The notes beneath the pieces are model-generated. The model was not told where the DNA came from. It did no database searches and saw only the letters and a list, made by a program, of their open reading frames with translations. DNA of 64,000 bases from an uncultured Bacteroidales bacterium (GTDB lineage: Bacteria > Bacteroidota > Bacteroidia > Bacteroidales > Bacteroidaceae). The stretch covers positions 50,775 through 114,774 of the forward strand of contig CACZBC010000006.1 of NCBI GenBank assembly GCA_902779315.1. The letters run 5' to 3'. Shown piece by piece: positions 9,147 through 18,674 of this stretch (its first letter is position 1; each line of letters opens with the position of its first letter). The position numbers and the translations under genes are program-made.

Positions 9147-9167
9147 ACACATATCTAGTCTCAACTT

Positions 9168-10043
9168 ATGACCTGGCATAAACTCTCTCCCACCATCCTG
9201 ACCCTGCTCATCTTCCTGCTGGCACAAGGACTTGGCACAATCCTGCTCTTCGGCGTTTTCATGTTGACTTCGCCAAAGTTCAGTTCCGCCGTTCAAGCAT
9301 ATATGAGTGGCGAAGTGCAAAGTCTGCCTTTGCTCGAGATGATGCCAGCCTCCACCTTCTCCCTCATCTTGATGGTTGTAGACATCCTTGCAGTAATGGG
9401 TTGCTACTTCCTGCTCCACAACATCCGTCTCCTCAAATCCGACGATTTCTCCTCCATCAAGTGGCGGCCAGGCATACTTGCCATCGTCGGAGGCGTTTTA
9501 GGAGCCATCAGCATCTCCATCCTAACGGAAAAGGTCCCTCTCCCAGACACAATGCTGCAAATGTCGCAAGAAATGTCGCACAACATCATTGGATTGCTCA
9601 CACTCGTCGTCGTGGGACCCATCACAGAAGAACTGCTCTTTCGCGAAGCCATCGAAGGCGAAATGCTTCGCAGAGGCACAAACCCTTGGCTCGCAATCAT
9701 CATCTCGGCCATCGCTTTTGGCGTAGCACACCTCAATTTCGCGCAAGGACTCTATGCATTCCCGCTTGCAATCCTTTTCGGAATTATTTACTACAAGACG
9801 GGAAATATTGTTCTTACCTCTCTGCTCCATATCCTCAACAACGGTATCGCAGCCTTCCAACTCAACATACTAGGCGAGGACATTGCCGACCTAACCTATG
9901 CAGATTGGTTCGGGAACCAAGCCTCAGCATACATCGTAATGCTTCTTTTCGGATTGCTCAGCATCCTGTTTATGATGAAATTTTGGGCAAAACATCCTAC
10001 CAACGAACAAACTTGCAGCAAAACAGGCATTATGAACGAATAA
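9168..10043 (+). CDS. CPBP family intramembrane metalloprotease
   Basis: 291 residues, about eight membrane segments. The CPBP (Abi/Rce1-like) motifs are present in order: EELLFREAIEG (the EExxxR motif), FGVAHLNF with the first metal-binding His, and LLHILNNG with the second. Rce1 homologues cleave prenylated proteins; bacterial members are tied to bacteriocin immunity or membrane-protein processing, but substrates are generally unknown. It is monocistronic: array B lies upstream and a strong promoter for the next gene follows. Confidence 0.88.
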   Translation: MTWHKLSPTILTLLIFLLAQGLGTILLFGVFMLTSPKFSSAVQAYMSGEVQSLPLLEMMPASTFSLILMVVDILAVMGCYFLLHNIRLLKSDDFSSIKWRPGILAIVGGVLGAISISILTEKVPLPDTMLQMSQEMSHNIIGLLTLVVVGPITEELLFREAIEGEMLRRGTNPWLAIIISAIAFGVAHLNFAQGLYAFPLAILFGIIYYKTGNIVLTSLLHILNNGIAAFQLNILGEDIADLTYADWFGNQASAYIVMLLFGLLSILFMMKFWAKHPTNEQTCSKTGIMNE

Positions 10044-10116
10044 ACGCATCGTTTTGTGTTAATTTTTTTAAAGTTTAGCATATTTTACGTTAAAATATAT
10101 TAAACGCCCATTATTC

Positions 10117-10150
10117 TTTGCTCATATTCCTAAACGAAGTCGTACCTTTG
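10117..10150 (+). promoter_or_regulatory. Promoter of the coiled-coil lipoprotein operon
   Basis: TTTG at 10117-10120 and TACCTTTG at 10143-10150, 22 bp apart. The leader to the ATG at 10237 is about 80 nt and A/T-rich. Confidence 0.65.
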
Positions 10151-10236
10151 TGCGGAGTATCATCTACAAAAGGGGCATATTATGCACAAATGTAAAACCA
10201 TATAACTCTATTTTAATACTTTTAACATTTTAACAA

Positions 10237-13200
10237 ATGAAAAAGAAACTCATTCAATTACTCATGCTGCTGGTTGCAGCAGTAAGTGTAGGAGCGTTCG
10301 TGTCTTGTAAAGATACAAACGAGGATTATTACAACGAGTTGCGCACACAGTACATCAAGGACAATGCTACTCTGCAGGAAGCCTTTGATGCACAAGTTGC
10401 GAAGCTGGAAGAGCAGATTGCCACTTACAAGGCTGCTCTTGACTCTCTCGAGGAAGCATTTGCAGGCTTCAACTCTTGCGAATGTGATTCAAATGCCCTG
10501 AAGGCTGTCATCAAGGGCCTGACCGATCAGATTGAGAGCATCAACAAACAGATTGAGATTCTCACTAACGGTCTTGCTAACGCTGCCACCAAGGAAGAAT
10601 TGGGTGCTGTTAATCACACCATCGATCTCCTCACCCAGCAGGTTAACACCATTGACGGCGCTCTGAAGACTCTCATTGCTGCGTTCAATCCTCTGGCTTC
10701 TGATGTTGCTGCCGCTAAGGCTGCTCAGGAAATCATGCAGGGTGTCATCACCAACTTGCAAGAAGAACTTCGCAAGATAAGGGAAGACCTCGCAAACAAT
10801 AGCCAGTGCAACTGCGACTACAACTATGTAACCAGCAAGTTGGCAGAACTTGAGGCAAGAATGACTGGCGCTGAGGCACAGGCAAAGCAGGCTTTACAAT
10901 TTGCAACAGACGCAAAGACTACTGCTGATGCTGCGAAACTGGCCGCAGAAAGTGCTCAGAATGCTGCTGACAATGCAAAGGAAATTGCTAAAAACGCTCA
11001 GGATTTGGCTAATCAAACTATCTTAACGGCAAATGAAGCCAACCGCCTTGCTAATGAAGCAAAGACTGCTGCTGAAACTGCAAAACAGACAGCATCTGAC
11101 GCAAAAGACCTCGCTAAAGCAGCCGACGCCCTCGCAAACGCTACTTTCCAGAAGGTTGCTGAGTTTGAGGTTCAACTTACTACAATCAACGGAAAGGCCG
11201 AGCAAGCTCTCACCCAGGCAAACGATGCATTTGCATTGGCTGAAGCCAATCACAAGCTCATCGACAACCTGACTCAAACTGTCACAAGCATGAAGTCTGA
11301 ATACGATGAGAAGTTCAGCCAAATCGATGAAGCTCTGAATAACCTCAAGGGCCTTAGTGATAAGGTAAATGATAACACAGGAAGAATCAAAGCACTTGAG
11401 GATGCTCTCAAAGAATTGAAAGAGACCACTCTTGCCAATTTGACAGAGAAGGTTGACGAAATGGATAAGAAGCTCGACGGCATGAGCGAGAGACTCGCAA
11501 CATTAGAGAATCAATGTGCCACATTCCTTGACGAGGCACGTCTCATTGCTCAGGCAGAAGTAGCTACAGCTAAGGCTGACATCCTCAATTATGTGATGGA
11601 GAATTATGTCAATAAAGAGGATCTCGAGAATTACGCTACTAAGGAGCAGCTGAAGGACTCTATTGGCGCCCTCGTTGCGAGAATGCTCACAGAGCTCGAT
11701 AGTGATCGTCAAAGAATCCGCGCAAACGAAGTTGACATCGAATGGCTCAAGCGCTTATGGAGTGAAGCAACATACAAAGAAATCTTCGAACGCATCACTG
11801 CATTGGAAGGTGCTACCGAGAATATTAAGAATGAAGTCCTTCAAATTATTAATGAGACTCTTACCGAAAAGATTACTGAGATCATTAAGGAACTCTTAAA
11901 AGAGGGTGGTGATATCAATGTAGAGATTACTAAAATCATTAACAATATTCTTGAAAACGGTGATTTCATTACCGAGGATAAGGTAATGCCTATCGTCAAC
12001 GGAGTCATTAAAGAGGTTGGTGACGAGAACATTCAGGATTTGGTACAACTTGTTGTAGTCGTTTCATCTCTGAATACTACAGTTGATTCTCTTTGTAATG
12101 TTACTAATACCACCAACACTACGATTACAACAATCCAAAATAGTATTACAACTATTGAAGGCGACATTGATAACATCAATACCAACATCACAAACCTGTC
12201 AACAAGCATAAAAAATGTTAACACAAGAGTTGACTCTGTTGTAAATGTTATTAATAACATCAAGGGAGATGTCATCGCCATTCAGAATGCTCTTGCAAAG
12301 CAAGTGACAGGTATCATCGTTCAGGGCACATACAACCCCTGGTTCGGTTCCTTCAACCTGCCTGCAGACGTTCAGTCTAACGTCCTCGTTGCATTCTATG
12401 GTGTTCCCTTCAACGATGTTGAATTCCCAACAGATGACGACCAGAACTATGTCCGCAAGAATGAGGTTCTCACCGCAAAGGACATGGAAATGATCAATGG
12501 TGTGGAAATCTTTGAAGCTCCCGCTAATGTGCCTCTCTTGAATGAGGATGGCAACGCTGGTAAGGTTTACATGACCATCAATCCTAATACTGCAAACCTT
12601 GAAGGCCTGAAGTTGAGCATCGTCAACACTCTTGACGAAGAATCTCCTATCAAGCTCAACCCCATCACAAAGAGCAATGACAAACTGCAGTTTGGTTATA
12701 CCCGTGCTGACAATGGCTTCTATGAAGCAACAACTTATGTCACACCTAGAACAGTCATGAAAGAAGACAATGGTATTCCTCTCAAAAGAGAAGATATCAC
12801 TGCATTGTATGGTGAAGTTCAGAGCAAGATCATGGAAATTGCTAACAACTTTGAGAAACCTGACAGACAAGGTAGCTTGCATAAACTTTTAACCGATATT
12901 TATCAGGTAATACGCGGCATCAAAGCTGACAGATATGGTTTGAAGTGCACATACACTACCGCAGACAAAGAAGGAGCAGAGACAGAACACTCTGTATATT
13001 CTCAGTACAATATGGCAGCAACATTCTTCAAGCCTCTCAATCTGGCTTGGGGTAAGGACATCACTTGGGATAAGATGCCTGGATACGATTTCTTTGATGG
13101 TCTGCTCGATGATATTGCAACCTCTCTGAAGGCGAACATTGATGTGGCAAGTGCTACTGGCATTATTAAGGGAATGACTGATCAGCTTAAGATTGAAGAG

Positions 13201-14301
13201 CTCAGATTCATTGGCCTTACCGAGGACTTTGTTGCAAAAGTTGAAGCCAGAGTATCAAGTGTCACACTGAATGGCGTTGGTTATGTCATAGAAGCACCTG
13301 GTACAGGTAACTTCGAAATCAAGTTCGACAAGAATTTGACAGCAGGTGGTAACGCAGTTACAGTTCCTGAGGCTGTGGCATTTGACGATGAAAACATCAC
13401 TGCAAAGAGAGCAACACTGGTTGTCTTCGGCGACATCCTGAATGGTTTGAAACTGAGGATGCTTGTACCTGCTAGAGGAGCAGACGATAAAGTTGAAGCA
13501 TATGCAACACTTGTCTTTAGTGACAGTTACGCAACTGCAGAACTCATTGACGGTGTAATTACACTCAATATCGTTGGAGGCGAAAGCTATGCTCTTGCAG
13601 CATACGCTGGAGGCAACCTCTCTATCACATCAGATTGTGCTGATTTCGTCATTCTTAAAGACTGCGTAGGTCGCGAAGGTTCTATTAACCTCCCAGTTGT
13701 GGTTGAATTCACTGATGACGTTCGCGAACTGCTGAACGAACAGAAAAACATTCTTAATGAAGTCTTTGATGAACTGAATATCCAATTGGATCAGATTAAC
13801 AACTATGGCGGATCAGCTTGGGTTGATGGTTTCATTGATGAATATCTTAGGAAGTATCTGGATTTGATTAATGAGGACTATTGCAGATTCTTCAATTCTA
13901 TAAACCGTCGCTTCGGTCCTTTCATTGTTGCAAGTAACAGCGGCAAGGGCTTTAAGCGTCTGAGTTTCTATAGAAAATATCCTACCAAGATGAAGAAAGA
14001 AAATCTGGCAATCTACCCAACCACAAAGAACATGGAACTCATCGTACCTATTGCAAGGAAGCACGTTGCAGTGACAAATGTCTTCAAGGGTAAGGCAAAT
14101 GCTCAGGCTGGTGATGCAGATTGCAAGGCCAAGTTGCAGGCAGCCAACACAGGCAAACTCAACACTGTTGTTGACGGAACCGTACGTAAGATTGATGTTA
14201 CTGGCATGGAACCTGGCTATGTTTACGAGGTTGCTTACTCTATTCTTGACTTCGATGGCAACATCTCGACCGTCAAGTCTTACATCACGATTGAAGAATA
14301 A
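10237..14301 (+). CDS. Long coiled-coil surface lipoprotein (PL29 N-terminal-domain-like)
   Basis: 1354 residues. The lipoprotein signal ends in AFVSC with Cys at about 24, followed by KDTNEDYYNELRTQYI. Residues about 35-720 are predicted coiled coil: Ala/Lys/Glu heptads (AAKLAAESAQNAADNAKEIA) at 200-300, then Thr/Asn/Ile-rich heptads (NTTNTTITTIQNSITTIEG) at 620-690. From about 700 the sequence becomes beta-rich and globular (VTGIIVQGTYNPWFGSFNLP) to the end, finishing with an Ig-like strand pattern. The N-terminus resembles Bacteroidales proteins labelled PL29 lyase N-terminal domain, but no lyase catalytic region is recognisable. Likely an elongated fibre or stalk on the outer membrane. 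The OmpA-family gene follows after 39 bp. Confidence 0.8.
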   Translation: MKKKLIQLLMLLVAAVSVGAFVSCKDTNEDYYNELRTQYIKDNATLQEAFDAQVAKLEEQIATYKAALDSLEEAFAGFNSCECDSNALKAVIKGLTDQIESINKQIEILTNGLANAATKEELGAVNHTIDLLTQQVNTIDGALKTLIAAFNPLASDVAAAKAAQEIMQGVITNLQEELRKIREDLANNSQCNCDYNYVTSKLAELEARMTGAEAQAKQALQFATDAKTTADAAKLAAESAQNAADNAKEIAKNAQDLANQTILTANEANRLANEAKTAAETAKQTASDAKDLAKAADALANATFQKVAEFEVQLTTINGKAEQALTQANDAFALAEANHKLIDNLTQTVTSMKSEYDEKFSQIDEALNNLKGLSDKVNDNTGRIKALEDALKELKETTLANLTEKVDEMDKKLDGMSERLATLENQCATFLDEARLIAQAEVATAKADILNYVMENYVNKEDLENYATKEQLKDSIGALVARMLTELDSDRQRIRANEVDIEWLKRLWSEATYKEIFERITALEGATENIKNEVLQIINETLTEKITEIIKELLKEGGDINVEITKIINNILENGDFITEDKVMPIVNGVIKEVGDENIQDLVQLVVVVSSLNTTVDSLCNVTNTTNTTITTIQNSITTIEGDIDNINTNITNLSTSIKNVNTRVDSVVNVINNIKGDVIAIQNALAKQVTGIIVQGTYNPWFGSFNLPADVQSNVLVAFYGVPFNDVEFPTDDDQNYVRKNEVLTAKDMEMINGVEIFEAPANVPLLNEDGNAGKVYMTINPNTANLEGLKLSIVNTLDEESPIKLNPITKSNDKLQFGYTRADNGFYEATTYVTPRTVMKEDNGIPLKREDITALYGEVQSKIMEIANNFEKPDRQGSLHKLLTDIYQVIRGIKADRYGLKCTYTTADKEGAETEHSVYSQYNMAATFFKPLNLAWGKDITWDKMPGYDFFDGLLDDIATSLKANIDVASATGIIKGMTDQLKIEELRFIGLTEDFVAKVEARVSSVTLNGVGYVIEAPGTGNFEIKFDKNLTAGGNAVTVPEAVAFDDENITAKRATLVVFGDILNGLKLRMLVPARGADDKVEAYATLVFSDSYATAELIDGVITLNIVGGESYALAAYAGGNLSITSDCADFVILKDCVGREGSINLPVVVEFTDDVRELLNEQKNILNEVFDELNIQLDQINNYGGSAWVDGFIDEYLRKYLDLINEDYCRFFNSINRRFGPFIVASNSGKGFKRLSFYRKYPTKMKKENLAIYPTTKNMELIVPIARKHVAVTNVFKGKANAQAGDADCKAKLQAANTGKLNTVVDGTVRKIDVTGMEPGYVYEVAYSILDFDGNISTVKSYITIEE

Positions 14302-14340
14302 AACAAACCCGCTTTTTGAACAAAAAAAGGAATCAAAGTT

Positions 14341-15489
14341 ATGAAACTTAAGAATATTTTAATGACAGCTGCGCTGCTTGCCGGATGCTTTACAGCATCT
14401 GCGCAAGAGCCGCAGGCTGCGGCAAAGAAATGTGATGCATTCGTTCCACATTGGTATGTTCAAGGTCAAGTAGGTGGACAATATACTTTGGGCGAAGTAT
14501 CTTTCAGTGATCTCCTCTCTGGTAACGTTCAAGTTGGAGCAGGCTATAACTTCTCACCTGTATGGGGTTTACGTCTCTCTCTTGATGCATGGCAGAGCAA
14601 GGGCGGTTCTAATCTTGATTATCTTGGACTCGGCGTTAAGACATGGAAGTACAATTTCATTGCTCCAACTCTTGACGTGACATGTGATCTGACCAATTGG
14701 ATTCTTGGTTACAAAGCAAATCGAGTTTGCAACTTTGGCTTACTGGCTGGTCTCGGCCTTAATTTCGCATGGCATAATGGTGAAGCAGCAGATGTACGTA
14801 ATCTCGTCGCTTCAACAGAGGTTGCTACTGGCGTAACTGCTCCCGTAGAACATCAGATGACTGACTTGTGGGGTGGTTCTACCACACGCGTCGTTGGCAG
14901 ACTCGGTGCTTACCTCGACTTCAACATTAGTCGTCGTGTTGCTCTTGGCCTTGAGTTAAACAGCAATGTCCTCTCTGACACTTACAACTCCAAAGAGGCT
15001 GGTAATGCCGACTGGTATTTCAACCTGCTGGCAGGTGTCAAGGTTAGACTTGGCAAGCTCAGCAAGAAAGCAGCAGAGCCCATCGTTGTAGAGAAAATCG
15101 TTGAGAAACCTGTTGAAAAGGTTGTTGAAAAGATTGTCTACAAGGAGCCTGAAACTCAGCCTCACGACCCGATGCGTCGTGACATCTTCTACACCATCCG
15201 CGGTTCTGAAATCAGCAAGACAGAGATGGCGAAGATTGAAGATGTAGTAAACTACCTCAAGAAGTATCCCAATGCTAAGGTTTCCGTTACCGGCTATGCT
15301 GACAGAGGCACTGGTAACCCACAAATCAACGTTGGCTATGCACAGAAGCGCGCTCAAGGTGTTGCTGATGTACTGACTAAAAAGTATGGTATTTCTCCTA
15401 GCCGTATAACAATAGACAGCAAGGGCGATACCGTTCAGCCTTACGATTTGAACGATCTCAATCGTGTCACAATCTGTATTGCTGAGTAA
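14341..15489 (+). CDS. OmpA-family outer membrane protein
   Basis: 382 residues with signal peptide (ends TASAQ). Residues about 35-240 form an eight-strand-type beta-barrel (WYVQGQVGGQYTLG, aromatic strand ends). A Val/Glu/Lys-rich linker with repeated VEKIVEK/VEKVVEK words spans about 250-275. The C-terminal OmpA-like peptidoglycan-binding domain has KVSVTGYADRGTGNPQINVG and YAQKRAQGVADVL. It anchors the outer membrane to the wall. AAAGGAATC upstream is the ribosome-binding site. It is probably co-transcribed with the coiled-coil lipoprotein, which may be displayed with it. Confidence 0.92.
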   Translation: MKLKNILMTAALLAGCFTASAQEPQAAAKKCDAFVPHWYVQGQVGGQYTLGEVSFSDLLSGNVQVGAGYNFSPVWGLRLSLDAWQSKGGSNLDYLGLGVKTWKYNFIAPTLDVTCDLTNWILGYKANRVCNFGLLAGLGLNFAWHNGEAADVRNLVASTEVATGVTAPVEHQMTDLWGGSTTRVVGRLGAYLDFNISRRVALGLELNSNVLSDTYNSKEAGNADWYFNLLAGVKVRLGKLSKKAAEPIVVEKIVEKPVEKVVEKIVYKEPETQPHDPMRRDIFYTIRGSEISKTEMAKIEDVVNYLKKYPNAKVSVTGYADRGTGNPQINVGYAQKRAQGVADVLTKKYGISPSRITIDSKGDTVQPYDLNDLNRVTICIAE

Positions 15490-15516
15490 TTATTGACATA
15501 CTTCTATTAACAACTT

Positions 15517-15552
15517 CCCCCCGCCATTCTGCATATGTAGTGTGACGGGGGG
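15517..15552. terminator. Weak GC-rich hairpin after the OmpA-family gene
   Basis: CCCCCCG at 15517-15523 pairs with CGGGGGG at 15546-15552 across a 22-nt loop. No T-run follows, so it may only partly reduce read-through into the next gene at 15567. Confidence 0.35.
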
Positions 15553-15566
15553 ATGAATTATCATTT

Positions 15567-16763
15567 ATGAGAAGATTCTTAACTTTTCCACTATTTGCCT
15601 TGCTTGCCTTGTCAGCAACTCATGCACAAGACATAGACACAGGAACAGGTTTCATTGGCAATGGATACTATCGCATTCACAATGTGGCCACGGAACGTTA
15701 TGTCTATGTTACTGACAACAAGGACTATTACGACATTGCCCGTGACGAGGAAGATTTCCAAGCTATCCAACTATGGAAGGATGCCGAGAAAACAGTCTCT
15801 GATCCTGCCAGCGTTATCTTCATTGAGAAGATAAACAACACAACTTATGACCTCACAGCACAAGGTACTGGAGTTCATTCTCTCACTGGTTACTACGTCA
15901 ATGTCAGCCAAAAATCGGATAACACATACGAAGTCTCTGCCACCAAGGCTGGTGTAACAAAGTACCTTTATGACGGCAAATCTGGTTCTGCCCAACAAGG
16001 GAAAATGAGTACTAGTGGTAAGGACATTTCATATCGTCGGTGGATTGTCGACAAGATTGAAACAGATCATTCCATCAATTATGTTGGTATTAAGCCTACT
16101 ATCGAGCTGAATGGAGTGTATTATCAACCATTCTATGCTGCTTTCCCTTTCAGGGCAGTTTCTCCGGATATGCATATCTATTATGTCAGCGATGCTGCAG
16201 GTTCGTATGCTCTTCTGCAGGAGATTGAGGGCGACATTCCAGCCAGCACTCCTGTCCTCATAGAGTGTGCCTCACCGAATACGACCGACAATCGTATTGA
16301 GCTCCTTACTTCTACGACTGCAAAGGTTAGAGGAAATAAACTTCGTGGCGTTTACTTCTGCAATGGCAAACGTCCCGAAAGGTCTAGGGATGCATACAAG
16401 AAGTTTGACGCAGCCACGATGCGACTCTTCACAGTTGCAAACGGCAAACTGGTTCTAAGCAATGATGCTCCGGATAGGATCAATACTATTATGGTAACTG
16501 ACTTTGAGGAATACACTGGATTGATTCCTGCTGATTGTCTGTTTGCCAACACAAGCTATTTCCTAGCAAATGAGTTTACACCGAATACACTCGAGTTGAC
16601 GGATGATCCAACCAGCATAAATGGCATTGCCGGTCAATCCACAGATAATGCAAAGACTGGAGTCTATACTCTTAGCGGCACATTGCTGCGACAGACAAAC
16701 GACATACAGGGTTTGCCTTCTGGCTTGTATATTGTAGGTGGACGTAAGATTGCAATTAAGTAA
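15567..16763 (+). CDS. Secreted protein with C-terminal sorting-like tail, function unknown
   Basis: 398 residues with signal peptide (residues 1-20, ending THAQ). The N-terminal part (GNGYYRIHNVATERYVYVTD) resembles ricin-like or carbohydrate-binding folds seen in Bacteroidales secreted proteins. The middle (GVYYQPFYAAFPFRAVSPDM) is not recognised. The last 35 residues (GVYTLSGTLLRQTN, then GLPSGLYIVGGRKIAIK) fit a type IX-like C-terminal signal, suggesting surface delivery. Its stop codon abuts the next ATG directly, so the two genes are translationally coupled. Confidence 0.7.
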   Translation: MRRFLTFPLFALLALSATHAQDIDTGTGFIGNGYYRIHNVATERYVYVTDNKDYYDIARDEEDFQAIQLWKDAEKTVSDPASVIFIEKINNTTYDLTAQGTGVHSLTGYYVNVSQKSDNTYEVSATKAGVTKYLYDGKSGSAQQGKMSTSGKDISYRRWIVDKIETDHSINYVGIKPTIELNGVYYQPFYAAFPFRAVSPDMHIYYVSDAAGSYALLQEIEGDIPASTPVLIECASPNTTDNRIELLTSTTAKVRGNKLRGVYFCNGKRPERSRDAYKKFDAATMRLFTVANGKLVLSNDAPDRINTIMVTDFEEYTGLIPADCLFANTSYFLANEFTPNTLELTDDPTSINGIAGQSTDNAKTGVYTLSGTLLRQTNDIQGLPSGLYIVGGRKIAIK

Positions 16764-17924
16764 ATGAAGAAGTTTGTTCTGCTGTTTTTTGTCTTGACTT
16801 TGTCGGCAAGCATGTCGGCTCAAGACAATTCACAAGTTTCGAAGTTGGCCCAAAAGGGTATTCTGAATCATCTAGATGTTGGCGTAAATGTCGGCACATT
16901 GGGTTTCGGAGTTGATGTTGCAGTTCCTGTTGGAGATTATGTTCGAGTTCGTGCTGGCTACAGCTATATGCCGCGATTCTCCATCAAATCCGATTTCAAC
17001 GTTGAAACCCGCAATGGAAGCATAAGTAATCTCATTGCAAAAGTCGGAAAAATTGATGATAAACTTGCCCAATATGGGATTGACATCAATAGTCCAGGTT
17101 TTGCAGAGTACAAGGAGATGTTCGACAAGTTCCGCAATGTTGAGGCAAAGGATCATGTTACAATGTCTCTCAAGCCTAACTTGCACCAGTTCAAGTTCTT
17201 GGTTGATGTTCTGCCTTTCAAGAACAACAAGCATTGGAGTTTTACTGCGGGCTTCTTCGTCGGACCTTCCACTGCGGGAGATGCATGCAATCTGGAGAAG
17301 GAAACGCTGATTTTGGAAGGCATTAATGCATACAATGCCATCTATGTCAACTATCCGGAACAGGGAATCAAAGGAACTTGGCTACATGAAGACGGCAAAG
17401 CAAAAGAAGACCCCTTCTACAGATATGGCGTTGCAGGCTTCAATCTGGGCACATTTGCCGATGGAGACAAAGCCCTTATGGTTCCCGATAAGGACAACAA
17501 GGCTCGAGCTGAAATGACCATAAGTAAGATACGTCCCTACCTGGGTTTAGGATATAACACGCATTTGTCTCGCGACCAAAAATGGAATCTGACTGTTGAT
17601 GCAGGTGTGCTGATTCTCTGCGGAAAGCCCAAGATTTATGCTGACAATGTGTATAAAATCGATGCAAGCCCCATTCGTTTCGACGAAAACGGGAAATACT
17701 TGGGAGGCATAGGCTTTGACGAAGACGATTTCTACTATGGTGACATCGTTGGACGCATTCCTGGAACCTACAAATACGGACCTTATGGAGAGTTGAGGAA
17801 CAATGTTGATTTGGCCCGAGACTTGCACAACATTCCTGGAAAGGTTGGCGATATGGTCAATACGATCTCCAAATTCAAAGTCTATCCGAATGCTTCGATA
17901 ACAGTTACGTACAGGCTGTTCTGA
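16764..17924 (+). CDS. Outer-membrane beta-barrel protein
   Basis: 386 residues with signal peptide (ends SMSAQ). Alternating strands such as HLDVGVNVGTLGFGVDVAVP, YVRVRAGYSYMPRF, WSFTAGFFVGPST and ASITVTYRLF with a terminal Phe are typical of porin-like Bacteroidota barrels. No TonB box or plug is seen. The ATG follows the preceding stop without a gap. Together with the three upstream genes it forms a surface-protein run from 10237. Ligand unknown. Confidence 0.75.
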   Translation: MKKFVLLFFVLTLSASMSAQDNSQVSKLAQKGILNHLDVGVNVGTLGFGVDVAVPVGDYVRVRAGYSYMPRFSIKSDFNVETRNGSISNLIAKVGKIDDKLAQYGIDINSPGFAEYKEMFDKFRNVEAKDHVTMSLKPNLHQFKFLVDVLPFKNNKHWSFTAGFFVGPSTAGDACNLEKETLILEGINAYNAIYVNYPEQGIKGTWLHEDGKAKEDPFYRYGVAGFNLGTFADGDKALMVPDKDNKARAEMTISKIRPYLGLGYNTHLSRDQKWNLTVDAGVLILCGKPKIYADNVYKIDASPIRFDENGKYLGGIGFDEDDFYYGDIVGRIPGTYKYGPYGELRNNVDLARDLHNIPGKVGDMVNTISKFKVYPNASITVTYRLF

Positions 17925-17940
17925 ACATACATAACATTCT

Positions 17941-18082
17941 TCTAAATGTCACGTTTGCACGCACAAGAAAACATCAAACGTTAAGTTGGAAAACGTCACA
18001 CGTGAAAATGGCCAACATCAAACGTGAAGTTTGCGAACTTCACGTTTGATGTTTGTAAACTACACTAGTGATGTTTTGTGTA
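17941..18082. repeat. 22-bp tandem array C
   Basis: About six units; the clearest start at 17963, 17985, 18007, 18029 and 18051, with partial copies at both ends. Cores: CAAACGTT, CACACGTG, CAAACGTG, CACGTTTG (reverse of the previous one) and CACTAGTG. It lies between the beta-barrel gene (plus) and hup (minus), which are convergent. Confidence 0.83.
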
Positions 18083-18114
18083 AGTGCCAGTCCTCTATTC
18101 CTGAACCGCTCATG

Positions 18115-18144
18115 AAAAAGCCCCTTCCCATTTTGGAAAGAGGC
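18115..18144 (-). terminator. Second terminator downstream of hup
   Basis: On the minus strand GCCTCTTTCC pairs with GGGAAGGGGC (10 bp, two G-U pairs) and is followed by TTTTT. It is a backup to the hairpin at 18147-18174. Confidence 0.65.
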
Positions 18145-18146
18145 AT

Positions 18147-18174
18147 AAAAAAGCCCCTCTTTCAAGAGAGGGGC
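18147..18174 (-). terminator. Terminator of hup
   Basis: Minus strand: GCCCCTCT/AGAGGGGC stem, short loop, then TTTTTT. It lies 18 bp after the hup stop codon. Confidence 0.85.
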
Positions 18175-18191
18175 CTAGAATTAAGCTTTCT

Positions 18192-18455
18192 TTAGAATGC
18201 CAACTCCTTGCCAGCTTTGAACTTAACCACCTTCTTTGCAGGAATGGTGATAGCCTTCTTTGTAGCGGGGTTGATACCCTTGCGAGCCTTGCGCTTTGTA
18301 ACGTCGAAAGTACCGAAGCCTACGAGAGCAACCTTTTCGCTCTTCTTAACAGCCTTCTTGATAGCTTCCAGAGTTGCGTCCAGAGCCTTCTTTGCGTCAA
18401 CCTTGCTCAAGCCAGCGCCCTCAGCGATCTTGGCAACTAATTCAGTCTTGTTCAT
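18192..18455 (-). CDS. hup: DNA-binding protein HU
   Basis: 87 residues, the standard HU size. MNKTELVAKIAEGAGLSK, the helical dimer region with VALVGFGTFDVTKRKAR, and the DNA-intercalating arm with GINPATKKAITIPAKK and the conserved Pro are all present. HU bends and compacts DNA and assists replication and repair. It is monocistronic with its own promoter (-33 at 18549-18552, -7 at 18522-18529) and tandem terminators. It sits beside array C; whether it binds the arrays is untested. Confidence 0.96.
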   Translation of the reverse strand: MNKTELVAKIAEGAGLSKVDAKKALDATLEAIKKAVKKSEKVALVGFGTFDVTKRKARKGINPATKKAITIPAKKVVKFKAGKELAF

Positions 18456-18521
18456 AAGATAATTGTTTAGTTGTTTGTAATTAAGTTATTTAATACACTA
18501 TATTATTGCACTTTTGCATCA

Positions 18522-18552
18522 CAAATTTAGCGAAACTTGCCTTAACAGCAAA
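18522..18552 (-). promoter_or_regulatory. Promoter of hup
   Basis: Minus strand TTTG (18549-18552), 19 bp, TAAATTTG (18522-18529): a full match to the Bacteroidota consensus with ideal spacing. The leader to the ATG is about 60 nt. Confidence 0.75.
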
Positions 18553-18634
18553 GCTTTTTCTTAAAAAAATGCAATAAATGACGAAAAAACTTGATATAAA
18601 GGCGGTTTTGCCCCATTTCTACATCTATTTTTCG

Positions 18635-18642
18635 TATCTTTG
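18635..18642 (+). promoter_or_regulatory. Bacteroidota -7 box for the rhomboid gene
   Basis: TATCTTTG followed by CAC, 32 bp before the ATG at 18675. A TTTTG at 18606-18610 is a possible -33 element at 24 bp. Confidence 0.6.
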
Positions 18643-18674
18643 CACGCGAAATATTAACATTTAGACAATTACAG

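Noticed and set aside
15525-15550. A lone 22-bp-family unit (contains TAGTGTGAC) after the OmpA gene
   Set aside because: Only about 9 bp match, there is no second unit in phase, and the match overlaps a hairpin arm; chance is likely.
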